Shown here: positions 11,594-24,212 of the stretch, one piece after another
How positions within the stretch are numbered: the stretch's first letter is position 1
Layout of the letters: the number at the start of each line of letters is the position of its first letter
Source: Strongyloides papillosus
Taxonomy: Eukaryota; Nematoda; Chromadorea; Rhabditida; Strongyloididae
Direction: 5' to 3'
Assembly (NCBI GenBank): GCA_005656395.1
Contig: SRSI01000048.1
Span: 434,001 to 498,000, forward strand
DNA: 64,000 nucleotides
The notes under the pieces: model-generated
Database searches by the model: none
What the model was told of the DNA's origin: nothing
Seen by the model: only the letters and a program-made list of their open reading frames with translations
Position numbers and translations under genes: made by a program

Positions 11594-13936
11594 ATGTCAT
11601 CAATTCTTTATGTTCAAAAAAATTCTTTTAACACATTGAAAAGAACTTTATCAACAAGTATTATAAATAGAGTTGTTAATGATGGTCACACACCATCGGC
11701 ACATGAAAAGTTCCATCGACCACATAAAATTTTAGATCACTCACAAAATATTGTTAAACCATCAATTTCTTTTCCTCAAAAACTAGTTTTAAAAACATTA
11801 AAAGGTATCTTTAATGTATGTGATACGGTGACATATCTACCAAATAAATTTATGGGAAAATATGAATATTATGAAAATGTAAAAAATATGGCACGTTCTC
11901 TTAACACAAATCCAACAAACTCTGCTGGCCCATGGCGTGACCCATCCACTGTTAATGGGGAACTTGTAAAATCAGCTTTTGAAGGAGTAACTACTGTGCC
12001 AGACTTATGGAATTATTCTGTCAGAGAATTTGGTAATTTAGATTTCATTGGTGAAAGAGAAGTTAGAAGAGTTTTTATCCACAAAAATAATGAAGGTATT
12101 GAGACTCAATTAATTGATTTTGGTGATTATAAATGGAAAACATACGAAGAGGTTAATGAAGATGTACAAAATATTCGTAAAGGACTTCAAAATCTTGGTA
12201 TAAAAAGAGGTGATAGAATATTATTTTTTGCTGAAACAAGACCAGAATGGATGACTTGTGCTCTTGCTTGTCTTAACAGTGGTATTGAGATCGTAACAGC
12301 ATACCCAACGCTTGGTTCAAGTGCATTACATTACATCTTAGATGATGTTAATATAAAACACATTATTACATCAGAGAGTTCTTACAATACTTTAAATCAA
12401 CTGCTTTCATCAAATACTACTATTGAAAATCTTATTGTTTTTAAGGATCGTTTTAGAGAATCAAAATTAAAAAAAAATCGTCCAGCCCCGATAGATGATA
12501 GAAAAACTATACCAGAAAATATTATTAGAAATACAAGTAAAATAACACCATATGACAAATTGTTATCACTTGCTAAAAATGAAACAAATTTACCAAATGT
12601 TTCAATTAAACCAGATGATTTAGGTATAATTTTATATACTTCAGGATCTACTGGTGAACCAAAAGCTGCTGAAATAACGCACGAATATGTTATAGCTAAT
12701 ATTAGTGGATGGAAATTAAAATGGCCAGATGTAGATAAACATACAACATATATGGCATATCTACCATTATCACATATTATGGAATTGTTAGCTGAGATGT
12801 ATTGTATAGGTGAAGGAAATAAATTAGCATTTTCATCCCCCTTAACGCTAGTAACAAATGGGCCAAAACTAAGACCTGGTGTTTATGGTGATATGTCTGT
12901 TATTCAACCAAAATTCTTTGCTACTGTTCCAATGGTAATTAATAGGTTAAAAAAGACTGTTAATGAACACCTTGCAAATTCATCATACTTCACACAAAAT
13001 CTTTTTTCAATATGTTATGATAGGAAAGTTAAAAGAATAGCAAAAGGATTATCAACGCCATTATTAGATAGACTTATTTTTAAAAATACTAGTATTATAT
13101 TTGGTGGTAACTTAGAATTAATGGTTGTAGGAAGTGCTCCATTAGACAAAGATCTTGGCAGATTTGTTAAAGTAACAATGAACGCTCTAGTTTTACAAGG
13201 ATATGGTTTAACTGAATGTGTAGCTGCTACAGTAGATTATTATAGTGATATTTATGCGTCTAATTGTGGAGGAGTAACTGCTTCATGTGAGTTATTGTTA
13301 AGAGAATGCCCTGAATATAGTTATTCTCCAAAAAATTCACCACCACAAGGTGAAATATTATTATCAGGTCCTGGTGTTATAAAACGATATTTCAAAGATA
13401 GAAATAGTGATTCATTTGTTGAGATAGATGGTAAAAGATGGTTTTGTACAGGGGACATAGGAGAGATTCATGAAAATGGTTCAATAAAAGTAATTGACAG
13501 AATAAAAGGGTTAAAAAAATTAAGTAATGGTGAATTTGTTTCACTTGCAGCAGTTGAAGGGCAATTATTAACTAGTCAATATGTAGATCAAGTTTGTGTA
13601 GTGGTTGATTCTAAATTAGATTATTGTTTGGCTATAATTGTTGCAAATGAAAAAAATGTTGTTGATTTAGGTTCTAAACTTGAATTGAAGCTAGATTTTG
13701 AAGGACTTTGTAAACACAAAGGTATTCGTACATTTATTTTATATCATTTTGAAGAATTACTCAAAGAAAAGTTAGTCAAATATGAAATACCTAAAAAAAT
13801 TATCCTTGTAAAGGAACCTTTTACCGTTCAAAATGGTCTTCTTACTGATGCTCTGAAACTTAAACGTAATGCAATAGAATCTAAATATAAAGATGTTATA
13901 GAAATAATTTATCGACCATTTGATGGAAGTGCTTAG
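11594..13936 (+). CDS. long-chain acyl-CoA synthetase, array copy 1
   Basis: Single-exon, 780 aa. This ANL-superfamily enzyme activates long-chain fatty acids to acyl-CoA via an acyl-AMP. It belongs to the ACSL3/4-type branch: N-terminal basic segment (possible organelle or membrane anchor), a family HTPSAHEKFH block near residue 32, P-loop YTSGSTGEPKAAEITHE near 348, LPLSHIMEL, the A5 motif GYGLTE near 535, WFCTGDIG near 617, and a C-terminal LKLKRNAI lysine region. Oddities: the P-loop has PKA instead of PKG, and the usual DRKKDLVKL signature is DRIKGLKKL. Activity is likely but substrate choice may have moved. It is the first of three tandem copies in the same orientation; copy 2 begins 339 bases downstream. 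Confidence 0.93.
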   Translation: MSSILYVQKNSFNTLKRTLSTSIINRVVNDGHTPSAHEKFHRPHKILDHSQNIVKPSISFPQKLVLKTLKGIFNVCDTVTYLPNKFMGKYEYYENVKNMARSLNTNPTNSAGPWRDPSTVNGELVKSAFEGVTTVPDLWNYSVREFGNLDFIGEREVRRVFIHKNNEGIETQLIDFGDYKWKTYEEVNEDVQNIRKGLQNLGIKRGDRILFFAETRPEWMTCALACLNSGIEIVTAYPTLGSSALHYILDDVNIKHIITSESSYNTLNQLLSSNTTIENLIVFKDRFRESKLKKNRPAPIDDRKTIPENIIRNTSKITPYDKLLSLAKNETNLPNVSIKPDDLGIILYTSGSTGEPKAAEITHEYVIANISGWKLKWPDVDKHTTYMAYLPLSHIMELLAEMYCIGEGNKLAFSSPLTLVTNGPKLRPGVYGDMSVIQPKFFATVPMVINRLKKTVNEHLANSSYFTQNLFSICYDRKVKRIAKGLSTPLLDRLIFKNTSIIFGGNLELMVVGSAPLDKDLGRFVKVTMNALVLQGYGLTECVAATVDYYSDIYASNCGGVTASCELLLRECPEYSYSPKNSPPQGEILLSGPGVIKRYFKDRNSDSFVEIDGKRWFCTGDIGEIHENGSIKVIDRIKGLKKLSNGEFVSLAAVEGQLLTSQYVDQVCVVVDSKLDYCLAIIVANEKNVVDLGSKLELKLDFEGLCKHKGIRTFILYHFEELLKEKLVKYEIPKKIILVKEPFTVQNGLLTDALKLKRNAIESKYKDVIEIIYRPFDGSA

Positions 13937-14275
13937 ATTGCAAATTTCTAATTTGAATAATATAATTTAACAATATAACAATTAATAATTTGTAAATATA
14001 ACATGAAAGTTATCTTCTTTATCTAATAATTAATTAACATCTAATAAAAAATTCTTAATATATAGTGTTAAGATTGAATAGTTTTGGAACAGTGAGAGAT
14101 CAATTATTTTGTTTCTTTTAATTAATAAAGTTTTATACGATTATTACTACATTTTGGTAATTAGAATATCTAATTTTAAAATTTTATAAATTTTGAATTT
14201 TAATTGTAAAAAATTAAATATATAAAGTGGACAAAATAAAAGCAATTTCATTTGGACCTTTACTAACACCAAAAT
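13937..14275. other. spacer between ACS copies 1 and 2
   Basis: AT-rich spacer with AATAAA-like signals near 14124 and again near 14236. It is long enough for a polyadenylation site and a small promoter or trans-splice site. I see no coding sequence. Confidence 0.5.
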
Positions 14276-16651
14276 ATGTTAAGGATATTAATCAAGTCAA
14301 AACATTTGAATAAAAAATGTTACATTCATACATCCATGCCACTCCAGAAAGCCATATCAATTGATCATACTCCAACAGCTCACGAAAAAATCCACAAACA
14401 TCATGATATTCTTCTTAGACCTGAGGAAATGATTAAAACAGAAATGTCTATGTGGACAAAAACATGTTTAGGTATCGTCAATGGATGTTTTATCGTATCA
14501 GATGCCATAGCATATATTCCAAATGCCATACTAAAAAAGGGAGAAAATCAATTAAAGTTATCAAGAAAAACTAAGAGTCTGTTAATTGAGGAGGATGATT
14601 TTTGCAAAATATATACTAATCCAAATAATAAAAATGGACAATTATTGAAGGCAGAAATTAATGGAATTGAAACTCTGGACAAATATTTAGATTATACTTT
14701 TAACAAATTTTCTGATAAAAAAATACTTGGTGAGAGAGTAATTGACAAAATTTTTGAATTTAAAGATAATTACGGAAGAAAGACAAAATTGTTACAACAG
14801 TCAGATTATAAATGGGAGACATACGAAGAGTTAAACTTCAATATCAAGAAAATACGTAGTGGTTTAAGAAAACTTGGTTTTAAGAAAGGTGATAAAATTT
14901 TATTCTATTCAGAAACTAGAAAAGAATATCTTACAACTATGTTAGCTTGTATTAAAGAAGGAATTGTTGTAGCAACATACAATCCAAGTATGAGTCTTGA
15001 AGAAATTGATAACATTCTAGGTGATCTCAATGTTGATACAATTGTTTCTGATGAGTCAAATTTTGAGAAGTTAGATAAAATTTGTAAAGGCACTAAATCC
15101 ATCAATAATATTATTTATTTCAAAGATAGGCAGCGCCTCTCAAAAAGTAATCCCAATAAACCTGCAGCAATAGATGAAAGAAAAGAAATTCCAAAAAATG
15201 TTAAAGAAAATCTTAAAAATATGTTACCTTATGATGAATTTTTAAATTACTGTATGCTAGATAAACCTTTGGATGATGTTAAAATTGATAAAAATGATGT
15301 GGCGTTGATATGTTATACATCAGGAACAACTGCACAGCCAAAGGGTTGTGTTATAACACATTCAAATATGTTAGCAAATATTAAAGGATACAATAGTGAT
15401 ATCAACTGTAATTCTTCAAATTCGTCATATGTTGCCTATTTACCTCTTTCATATATTTTTGAAATTTGTGGAGAATTAATATGTCTTTATAATGGAATTC
15501 CTATTGGTTACTCAACAACAACAACATTAACAAGAAAATCTATGAAAGTTGTTCCAGGTACTGAAGGAGATTTGGATGCATTGAAACCAACAATCATTCC
15601 AACAGTGCCAACATTATTAAACAGATTTAAAAGAGTTATTGCTAACGATTTAATGACAAAATCACAGTTACAACAAAAACTTTTTACAGTTTGTTATAAT
15701 AGGAAATTAAACAGAAAAATTCAAGGTTTAAAAACGCCAATTTTGGATAAAGTTATTTTCGAACCAATTGCAAACTTTCTTGGTGGTAATGCAAAAATGA
15801 TTATAAGTGGAGGTGCTCCAGTAGACAAAAATCTACAACGTTTTTGTCAATTAACATCTAATACTACTTTTATACAAGGATATGGAGCAACAGAAGGTTG
15901 TGCTGTCTCATTATCATCACCTGATGATATTACAACAGGAAATGTTGGTGGACCTTTATTATCAACAAATATTATGATAACTAATTGGGATGAAGGTAAC
16001 TGTAAAATAGAAGATAATAAAGGAGAACTTTGGATAAGTGGACCTAATGTTATTAATAATTATTATAAAGATTATGATGATGGATCATTTATGGAACGAA
16101 ATGGAGTTAAATGGTTTAATACGGGTGATATTGTTAAAATTAAAAATGATGGTGCCATTGAAGTTATTGGAAGAAAAAAGAATTTTATCAAAAATGCCAA
16201 TGGTGAATATATATCACTTGATAAAATAGAAAAAAATTTACTTAATAGCTTGTATGTTAATCAAATATGTGTTGTTGTGGATCCTCAACTTGATTACATT
16301 ACTGCAATAGTTGTTGTTAATAAAAAAGCTATTAAAAAAATTGGAGAAAAGTTAAACATTCAGGGGAGTGTAGAAGAATTATGTAAACATAAGATGACAC
16401 GGAGTGTTGTTGTTTATGCACTTGAGGAGGAATTTAAAGATGTCTTATCAAAATATGAAATTCCAAGAAAAGTTATTCTTGTAACTGAGCCATTCAATCA
16501 ACAAAATGGTATGCTAACATCATCAGGAAAATTAAAAAGAAACGTAATTGAAGAATCTTACAAACATATTATCAAAGATATATATACACCATACAAAGAT
16601 GACATGATTGAACCAGAATACCTAAATGAGAATCCTGTTGAAAAGGTATGA
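14276..16651 (+). CDS. long-chain acyl-CoA synthetase, array copy 2 (divergent)
   Basis: Single-exon, 791 aa, a paralogue of the copy before it. It shares the HTPTAHEKIH block near residue 32 and the whole AMP-binding fold. Motifs: YTSGTTAQPKGCVITHS near 346 (glycine replaced by Ala in the loop), GYGATE near 535 (Leu replaced by Ala), WFNTGDIV near 614, and GRKKNFIKN in place of the usual DRKKxxxKL. The C-terminal lysine block (GKLKRNVIEE) is kept. The first 25 residues (MLRILIKSKHLNKKCYIHTS) are basic and hydroxylated, like a mitochondrial presequence. The tail is 15-20 residues longer than in copies 1 and 3. No frame break is visible, so it is probably expressed, with altered kinetics or substrate. 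Confidence 0.92.
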   Translation: MLRILIKSKHLNKKCYIHTSMPLQKAISIDHTPTAHEKIHKHHDILLRPEEMIKTEMSMWTKTCLGIVNGCFIVSDAIAYIPNAILKKGENQLKLSRKTKSLLIEEDDFCKIYTNPNNKNGQLLKAEINGIETLDKYLDYTFNKFSDKKILGERVIDKIFEFKDNYGRKTKLLQQSDYKWETYEELNFNIKKIRSGLRKLGFKKGDKILFYSETRKEYLTTMLACIKEGIVVATYNPSMSLEEIDNILGDLNVDTIVSDESNFEKLDKICKGTKSINNIIYFKDRQRLSKSNPNKPAAIDERKEIPKNVKENLKNMLPYDEFLNYCMLDKPLDDVKIDKNDVALICYTSGTTAQPKGCVITHSNMLANIKGYNSDINCNSSNSSYVAYLPLSYIFEICGELICLYNGIPIGYSTTTTLTRKSMKVVPGTEGDLDALKPTIIPTVPTLLNRFKRVIANDLMTKSQLQQKLFTVCYNRKLNRKIQGLKTPILDKVIFEPIANFLGGNAKMIISGGAPVDKNLQRFCQLTSNTTFIQGYGATEGCAVSLSSPDDITTGNVGGPLLSTNIMITNWDEGNCKIEDNKGELWISGPNVINNYYKDYDDGSFMERNGVKWFNTGDIVKIKNDGAIEVIGRKKNFIKNANGEYISLDKIEKNLLNSLYVNQICVVVDPQLDYITAIVVVNKKAIKKIGEKLNIQGSVEELCKHKMTRSVVVYALEEEFKDVLSKYEIPRKVILVTEPFNQQNGMLTSSGKLKRNVIEESYKHIIKDIYTPYKDDMIEPEYLNENPVEKV

Positions 16652-17508
16652 TAAACTAATAATAGTAATCTTTATATTTTAATATTTATAACTACTTACA
16701 AAAATATAATAATTTTTTTCAAATTTTAATGTGTAATAATAAAACAAATAAATTTAGATTTAATTTCTACTTATTTTTTTAATTTGCAATTAATTAAAAA
16801 TGTTGAAACAAGTTTATTTATAGATTATGTTAGTATTCATTCATTTTTTGTTTTCAGACATGGAATGTTAAAAAATACTATAAAAATATTATTATTATTA
16901 TTAAATAAAAGTGTTATTACGTAATAAAAAAAAAGTGATTTTTAAACATGTGATTACGTGCTTTCCATAAGAATGCAAACTTTGTACCTGATACATGTAA
17001 TAACTTTTTTGCTTTCTCACAACATAAACAATTTATGGACCACCCTTTTTACGTAAGAAATCAGCTGTGTTGTTACATTATTATTGTTGCTATTCATTTA
17101 TTTAACAAACCATTACGTTAAATAAATCAAAGATGATATTAAGTTAGTGATGCTCAATTATTCTTATTATTAGTCATAAGATTAAATTAGTAAAGCACAT
17201 TGAAATTTTAAGAAGATATGACAATCGGGGACAGACTTAAAACATTTGATGATTTATATTAACAGTAGATATAATATGTCAATATAGGTTATAGCCAGGA
17301 GGAAATAATAGATAGAGGCTGATCAAAGTTTAAAAGTGTTCGTTTTCTTTTACTATATTTTTATACTTGATTGTTGTTTAAGGTATATATTATATAAGTA
17401 AAACAAACTTGAGCATAATTTTTTTAACATTTTTTTGATACATTTAAACGATATTACTAACCACTATAAAGTAAAAGAAGATATATCTATTGTCTTATTA
17501 AAAAGATA
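16652..17508. promoter_or_regulatory. spacer and promoter before ACS copy 3
   Basis: 857 bases without a gene. It includes a short ATT triplet run near 16889-16905 and a GC-richer stretch at 16940-17120 with several TTACGT/ACGTAA words (16918, 16955, 17051, 17113). These repeats of a CRE/bZIP-like half site may be regulatory for copy 3. No exon is visible. Confidence 0.35.
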
Positions 17509-19923
17509 ATGTTTAATTTTATTAAAATTGGACTAAAGCAAAGAGATTATACAAAAACGCTTATTTATTTACAAAAATGTTCACAGTATTCATCTAATGG
17601 TGAGTTATTTATTCTTTTTAATTAATCTAAATGAAAGTGAAATGTGATAAAATTATTTAAATAATATTTTTTAGTTATCGCACCACCACTCTCAGATAAA
17701 CTCATAGAAGATGTAACTTCCGTTAAAGAAAATGAAAAAGTTAAAAACAAAACATATATGTTGGATATGGGCATATTAGCTCTAAAAGGACTTTTCATGG
17801 CATGTGATACCATAACTTACATACCAAATGTAATATCTGGAGTTGGAAAGAAACGTATAAATGATAGTAATGAAATAAAAGCTGTACCATTAATTTCTGG
17901 TGACCCTTCAAGTCCATGGGTAAACGTTAAAGTTATTGATAGTGGTTTAGCAATTGAACCATTTGAAGGGTGTGCTAATCTTTATCATCTATGGGAGAAT
18001 GCTGTTGCATCAAATATTGATAGAGAGATTATTGGAGTAAGAGAAGTCAAAGGAATTTATAATGTCCCTGGACAACCATCAAAACTTGATTTAGGTGATT
18101 ATGTATGGTATACATACAATGAAGTAAATGATGAAATTGATTTATTGAGTAGAAAATTTCGAGAAGCTGGTATGAAAAAAGGTGATAGATTAGTAATATT
18201 TTCTGAAACAAGAAAAGAATGGATGGTTACAGCATTAACAGCTTTTAAAGAAGGTTTCCCTTTGGTAACAATTTATGCTACTCTTGGTGAAGAAGCTGTA
18301 GCACATGCAGTTAATGAAACGAAAGGAAAATTCCTAATGACAACAGTTGATCAATTAGAAAAATTAGATAAAATCAAACATAAAATGCCAGAACTAGAAA
18401 AAATTATTTGTTTTGACGATAGATATAGTACACATATATTTCCTGTTCAAGAAAAACTAGGAAATATCGATGTCATTGAATATGAAAAATTTCTTACTCA
18501 AACTAGCGATGATAGTAATAATTTTGATATGGAACCAGCAAATGTTGGATTGGATGATTATGCAATTATTATGTATACTTCAGGTACAACATCTGCTCCA
18601 AAAGGAGTCATTCTAACAAATGGAAATTTAATAGCTGCTTCATCGGGAATGTCTGGTTATAAAAATTTAGGAGGTTTCTTAGATGAAAAAACAGAGGTCG
18701 TGGCATGTTATTTACCATTAGCACATATTTTTGAACTGGTAGTTGAGTTACGATGTATTACCCACGGTATAAAAATGGGATATTGTTCTCCACAAACATT
18801 AATTGATGGAGCACCAAGATTATACAAGTATAGTAAATGTGATTTGAAAGCTCTTAAACCAACGACAATTGCTGTTGTTCCAGCAGTATTAAATAAAATG
18901 AGATCAGGTGTTGAAGATAAATTATCATCAAAACCTTTATGGATACAAAAAATTATTGATACATGTTATGATAGGAAATCAGAAAGATATGATAAAGGAT
19001 TAGATACTCCAATATTAGATAAAATTCTTTTTAGCAAATTCAAAGAAGTATTAGGAGGCAATATTAAAAAAATTGTTTGTGGTGGTGCACCATTAGATGT
19101 CGATACTCAACGATTTGCTAAAATGTGCTTCTCCGATAATGTTCATTTAGGATATGGCTTGACAGAAACATGTGCTGTAACATGTCTTAATCATCCTTAT
19201 GAAAGAGAAGAAGGTGTTGTTGGTCCACCTTTACCTTGTGTTGAAATTTTATTAAGAGAATGGCCTGAAGGAAAATATTTCCCTACAAATAAATCTCCAC
19301 AAGGTGAAATTTTAGTACACGGTGGTAATGTTTTTACTGGTTATTTTAATAGAGATGTAAAAGATGATTTTGCAATTATTAATGGAAAGCGATATTTTTG
19401 TACTGGTGATATAGGTGAATTTACTGAAAATGGCAACTTGAAAATTATTGATAGAAAAAAGGACCTTGTAAAATTAGCTCATGGCGAGTATGTTGCTTTA
19501 GGTAAAGCTGAATCTTCTTTAGTAGCAAATCCTTATATAGATAATATTTGTCTTTATGCTCATTCGGATATGGATTATATGATTGCTCTTATAGTTGCAA
19601 ATAAGGCTAATATTGAAAAATTGGCTTTAAAACTAAAAATAAATGGGTCGTTTGAAGAGTTATGTAAGAATCCATTGATAAGGGATGCTGTAGCAAATGA
19701 CATAGCAAAATCAATGTCAGGAATCTTAAATAAATATGAAATACCTCGTAAGGTAATATTATTTTCTCAACCATGGACAAGTCAAGCTGGTTTATTGACT
19801 GATGCAATGAAAATCAAAAGAAAAGCTATTGAAGCAGCATTTAAAGATGAAATAGAAAAAATTTATGTGCCAATAAACAATTTTGTACATCATGATCACA
19901 AATATCATGGAACCATTCATTAG
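17509..19923 (+). CDS. long-chain acyl-CoA synthetase, array copy 3 (canonical)
   Basis: Exon 1 is 17509-17599 and exon 2 is 17675-19923, joined in phase by a 75-nt GTGAGT...TTTTAG intron (779 aa). Of the three copies this is closest to animal ACSL3/4. It has YTSGTTSAPKGVILTNG near residue 330, LPLAHIFEL, GYGLTETCAV near 522, YFCTGDIGEF near 605, and the intact signature DRKKDLVKLAHGEY, then the lysine block MKIKRKAI. The role is activation of long-chain fatty acids for lipid synthesis or oxidation at ER, mitochondria or lipid droplets. It lacks the HTPxAHEK block of copies 1 and 2 and is the only member with an intron. It is probably the ancestral copy, with 1 and 2 derived by local duplication (inference). 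Confidence 0.93.
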
Positions 19924-22900
19924 ATAAAAGCATTCTATTTGTAGAACCTTTTGCTGCGAACGAAAAAAGTTTAATGAAATATTATTTTAATATTTTTTAA
20001 TTTAAGATAATTTGATTTATTAATCAAATACAATAACTGATTGAACAAGTATTAGTGCATTATTTATTTTTGATTAAATATTTTGTGATAAAAGACATTT
20101 TTGCTTAAAAAAAATGTCAAATATTAAAAATGTTAAAATAAATAAAAATTTCTCTTTGTTTTCAGCACTTATTTTATCAAAAGTATTTTTTTCTTATTTA
20201 TTTTTATAATTAAAATGTCTTTCTTCATTAAACATGCATCTATATATTATAATTAGAATAAAAGTAACACAAGACAATAATTTAACATTTTTAACTAAAA
20301 AAAATTTCTATTTTGTTAAGTGAAAAATGTTGTAAATGTTTTATATTATACTGTTATTTAAATAAAAATAGTCTTAAAATGTTTTTTTATTGAAATGGAA
20401 TGAAGTGTTTATGTTACAACAAATTTTGAATTTTAAAAATTTATTTATAATGATAAATATTTTAATAAATTATGTAAATGATTAAAATAATAATCGAAAC
20501 AGATATTTTTATCCTAGTTTTTTTTAAATAATTAATACTTTTCTAAATTAGGAAAATCTTTTCATATAAATCCAAGATAAGCATAGATTATATTTTGTTA
20601 AACTTGATTTATATATCAATTGTGACAAATTTGTTTTTAAAATTTTTATTATGCTAAGTTTAAAGAAGATAAGAAAATTAAAATAATAAGGAAATTCTAA
20701 ATGTTATTATATCATTCTAAAAATATACAAGAGATAAGACATTTTAAGAAATTATTTCAAAATTTAATATCTTTTGAAAATTTAAAACTCTTATTACTAA
20801 AAATAAATTAATAATCCATTATTAATATTAAATTTAAATTCTTTAAATTTTTCAAACAATAAAATATTCTCATTTATAAGGGTTAATTTTTTAAAATATT
20901 TTATATAAAAGTAAAGAATTTTTATAGTAAATATTTATTAATTATACATATTTATTTTTTTATTATGGGATTATAGATTTCTTAGGATTTTTATTACTGC
21001 AATTTATATCTCCTATAAACTTTTACTAAATTTCAACTATTTCAGTATTTTTTAGCAAATATACAAAAAAGAAACAACGTGTTTTTTTTACAAATTGTTA
21101 CTATTCATTGTATAAAAGGCATTGATAACTTTGTTGTTACCAAAAAAATATACTTACATTTCCCAACCACGATCTTTAAATGTTTTTAGTACACAAAATC
21201 AATCTAAATACTACTTCACCACTAATTGGAAAAAAAAAGTTAATTATTATGTGTTTTAAAATATATTAAAAAACATTTAAAATATGTTTTGAAATAAAAA
21301 CACTTTGTAATAAACATCAAGAGTTTTTTCACTTCAAATAATATCACTTAATTGATGTTATAATACTAACTCTAAAATAGTTTTCTATTATTTTTTTTTC
21401 CTTTTATGTATATCATACAATTATATATATATACCTTAATAATTTTTTGTTTATATCATGATGATTTAAAAAATATAAAGCATACGTATATTACAATATG
21501 ATAATTATTAAGACAATCATATTTAATTATTTTTCTAACTTCTACTATTTATAATGCTTTTTGAACACAGTGAATGTCATATATAAATATTCCAAATAAC
21601 TTTGTTTATACATAATATTTTCTTAAAGAATATTTACCTTTTTGAAAATTTAATCGCAAAAAAATTCTTTTAATTCTATTTCTTGATTTTCACAATACAT
21701 TTTCACGACACAATTCACAGCTTTTAGCGATTAAATAATGAACTTTTAAAGTACAGAGAAATTTAATTTTTTAATATCAAAGAATGAGGAAATATTATAA
21801 ATGATAATTACTCTCCCAACAAGTATATACATCAAGTGATAATTAATTCATATGATATATATTATTATTTTATACGTATCCTCTTATCCTAACAACTTCA
21901 TTTTTTGAATATTTAAAAAAAAAATTTATAAAAATTTCCTTCATATAAAAATGCTTAAAATAGTATGATAAATTCAAGTTTTTACATTATAATGTTTTTT
22001 AATTTGGAAAAGTTAAAAATAAATGTAAAAATTATAACATAATTATTTAAAAATTGTCTTGTTTAGTTAAAAAAATAACGTAGATTAAGTAGAGTGACAG
22101 TAATATTTCTTAATTATGTATAATTTCTTCTTTCTATTATTTATATTAATTGTGATCATATGTCTGTAAGTCATGACATTCAACATTATTAGAACCTTTA
22201 AAAATGTCATTTTAAAAGTTGAAAATTGTATAAAAATATATTATTATTAATCGGTACATTTTTTTTTAAATAAATGTGTATATTTTTTTAAGTCATTTAA
22301 TAATTATTGTAGTAGCTATTTTTTGTATCACAGAGAAGGTATTATCTTTTATAAAATATTTAATAATATATTGATGCTAAGTTTTTACGAGATTAAACTA
22401 TTTTTGTTTAAAATAAGAGTTTAATATTTTATACATATAAATATATAAAATGAAACGCGAATGGTTATATTAAAAAAATCCTTGAAAAAAATTTAGGTAC
22501 AATGTAATAATATGTGTTCTTCTATAATGTTTATAATAATATATATGTACATTAATACTTCACCATTTATAATTGTGACTAAAGATATAATGAATTCTAC
22601 AGCATGAAAAATAAAAATGTAGTGATAATAATGAAAATAATTTTAGTTAGTATTATTTTAATATTTATTTTAAAAACTAAACATTGTCCTTTCAAACAAC
22701 AGCTTATTGCACTCTCTTTTTACAACTATCATTGATGTTGATTTTATATACATTATCAATGTTAGTTAAGCTACTTCTTTTATTACAATTATTAATCAAG
22801 TTTTTAATTTATTTTTTGGTGATAACAAGGAAAATATATACTTCTGAATTAAATAAGGTGTGTTTTGTAGTAACGTATCATTATATTATTAATAATTATT

Positions 22901-24212
22901 AATATCCTTGATCTCGTAATATAATATTTAATCAATATTTTTTATTTCCGCTCTTCTACCTATTTTACGATCACTGAGTTGATTCATTATTACAAATATT
23001 TATTAGGTATCTTTTTTCTATTAATTGATTACATAATCTATCAAAAGTTATTTTAAATATATATATGTATCTATGTTACATTTGTTGATAAAAAATTTTT
23101 TATTGTTATGATAATTTTTGAAACCAAATCAATTTTGTTTCTGAATTTTGGTATTATAATATGTATATATAGAAATATATAGTTATTTGATAACACTTAT
23201 TGTGATAAAATAATATGTAATATAGTAGTAATTCTTTTAAATAAAGTTGAAAAAAATATCCTTTTTTTAATTTTAAAAGTAATAGAAAAAGTTTAACTAA
23301 AGTGTTAACATTGCTATTTTATTATAATTATATATTCGGAAGTGTAAAATATATGTAGTATCCATGGAAATCATAATAAATCTTGGTTTTAATTATATAA
23401 TACCTTTAACCACCTTCTTTTTTTTATAAAATTGACAAAAACATGTACTTTATTATAAAATTTTAAACTTCCTATCATTATTTAATAGTATCGCTTTAAA
23501 TCATAATATTATTTTATTATTTAATATTTCAAAAACGAAGGTGTCTTACTAAAAATAAAAGTGCGCTTAAAAAAAAACCATATTATAAATTATTAATGGT
23601 ATGTATATGATTAATAATATTTCATATTAATATATAATATATATGTAATAATTTTTACAAAACTTGTTTATTAATATTTTTTTGTTTCTTCAGAATTATA
23701 TGATTTTAAACTAAAAAGTACATCCTTTAATTCTAAATTTATAATGCTCTAAAAAATTAGTTCATTAAATATAAAGAGAAACCAATAATTGTTCTAAATT
23801 ATAAGCATATATACATTTGTAAAGTATTTTATACTAATAATAAAAATAAATTATTGTACACATTATTGGGACTAATAATTTTTGTTGGATTTTAATATTG
23901 TAATGAGTTTACAACCAACAAGTTGATTTTATAAAAAAATTTTTTTACAATTCTTCTTTTTTTATTTAAAAAATGTTTTTATTAATATCACCTGTTTAAT
24001 ATCTATATTTGCATAATTTATAGTATAACAATATATCTGATTTTACACATTTTATTAAATTACAATTTTCTTTTTATAATAAATTTAACTTTTCTCTTTT
24101 AAGGATATCATATTTAGAAATAAAATAAAAAAATATACAATTGAAATTAAAAATAATTTTAAGTTATTAGAAATTATTTTCTATATCCTTGTTATTATTA
24201 TAATTTATAAAA
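19924..24212. other. 4.3 kb AT-rich intergenic desert
   Basis: No supported gene. An open frame at 22684-22902 is a low-complexity Leu/Ile/Thr run without an ATG start, so it is probably chance. The stretch carries (AT)n runs near 21424 and 23630 and many T tracts. It probably holds the regulatory region of the downstream nuclear receptor, but I cannot pick out specific sites. Confidence 0.55.

Noticed and set aside
22684..22902. 72-codon open frame in the desert after the ACS array
   Set aside because: Leu/Ile/Thr-rich low-complexity product, no ATG at the start, no splice-linked neighbours.
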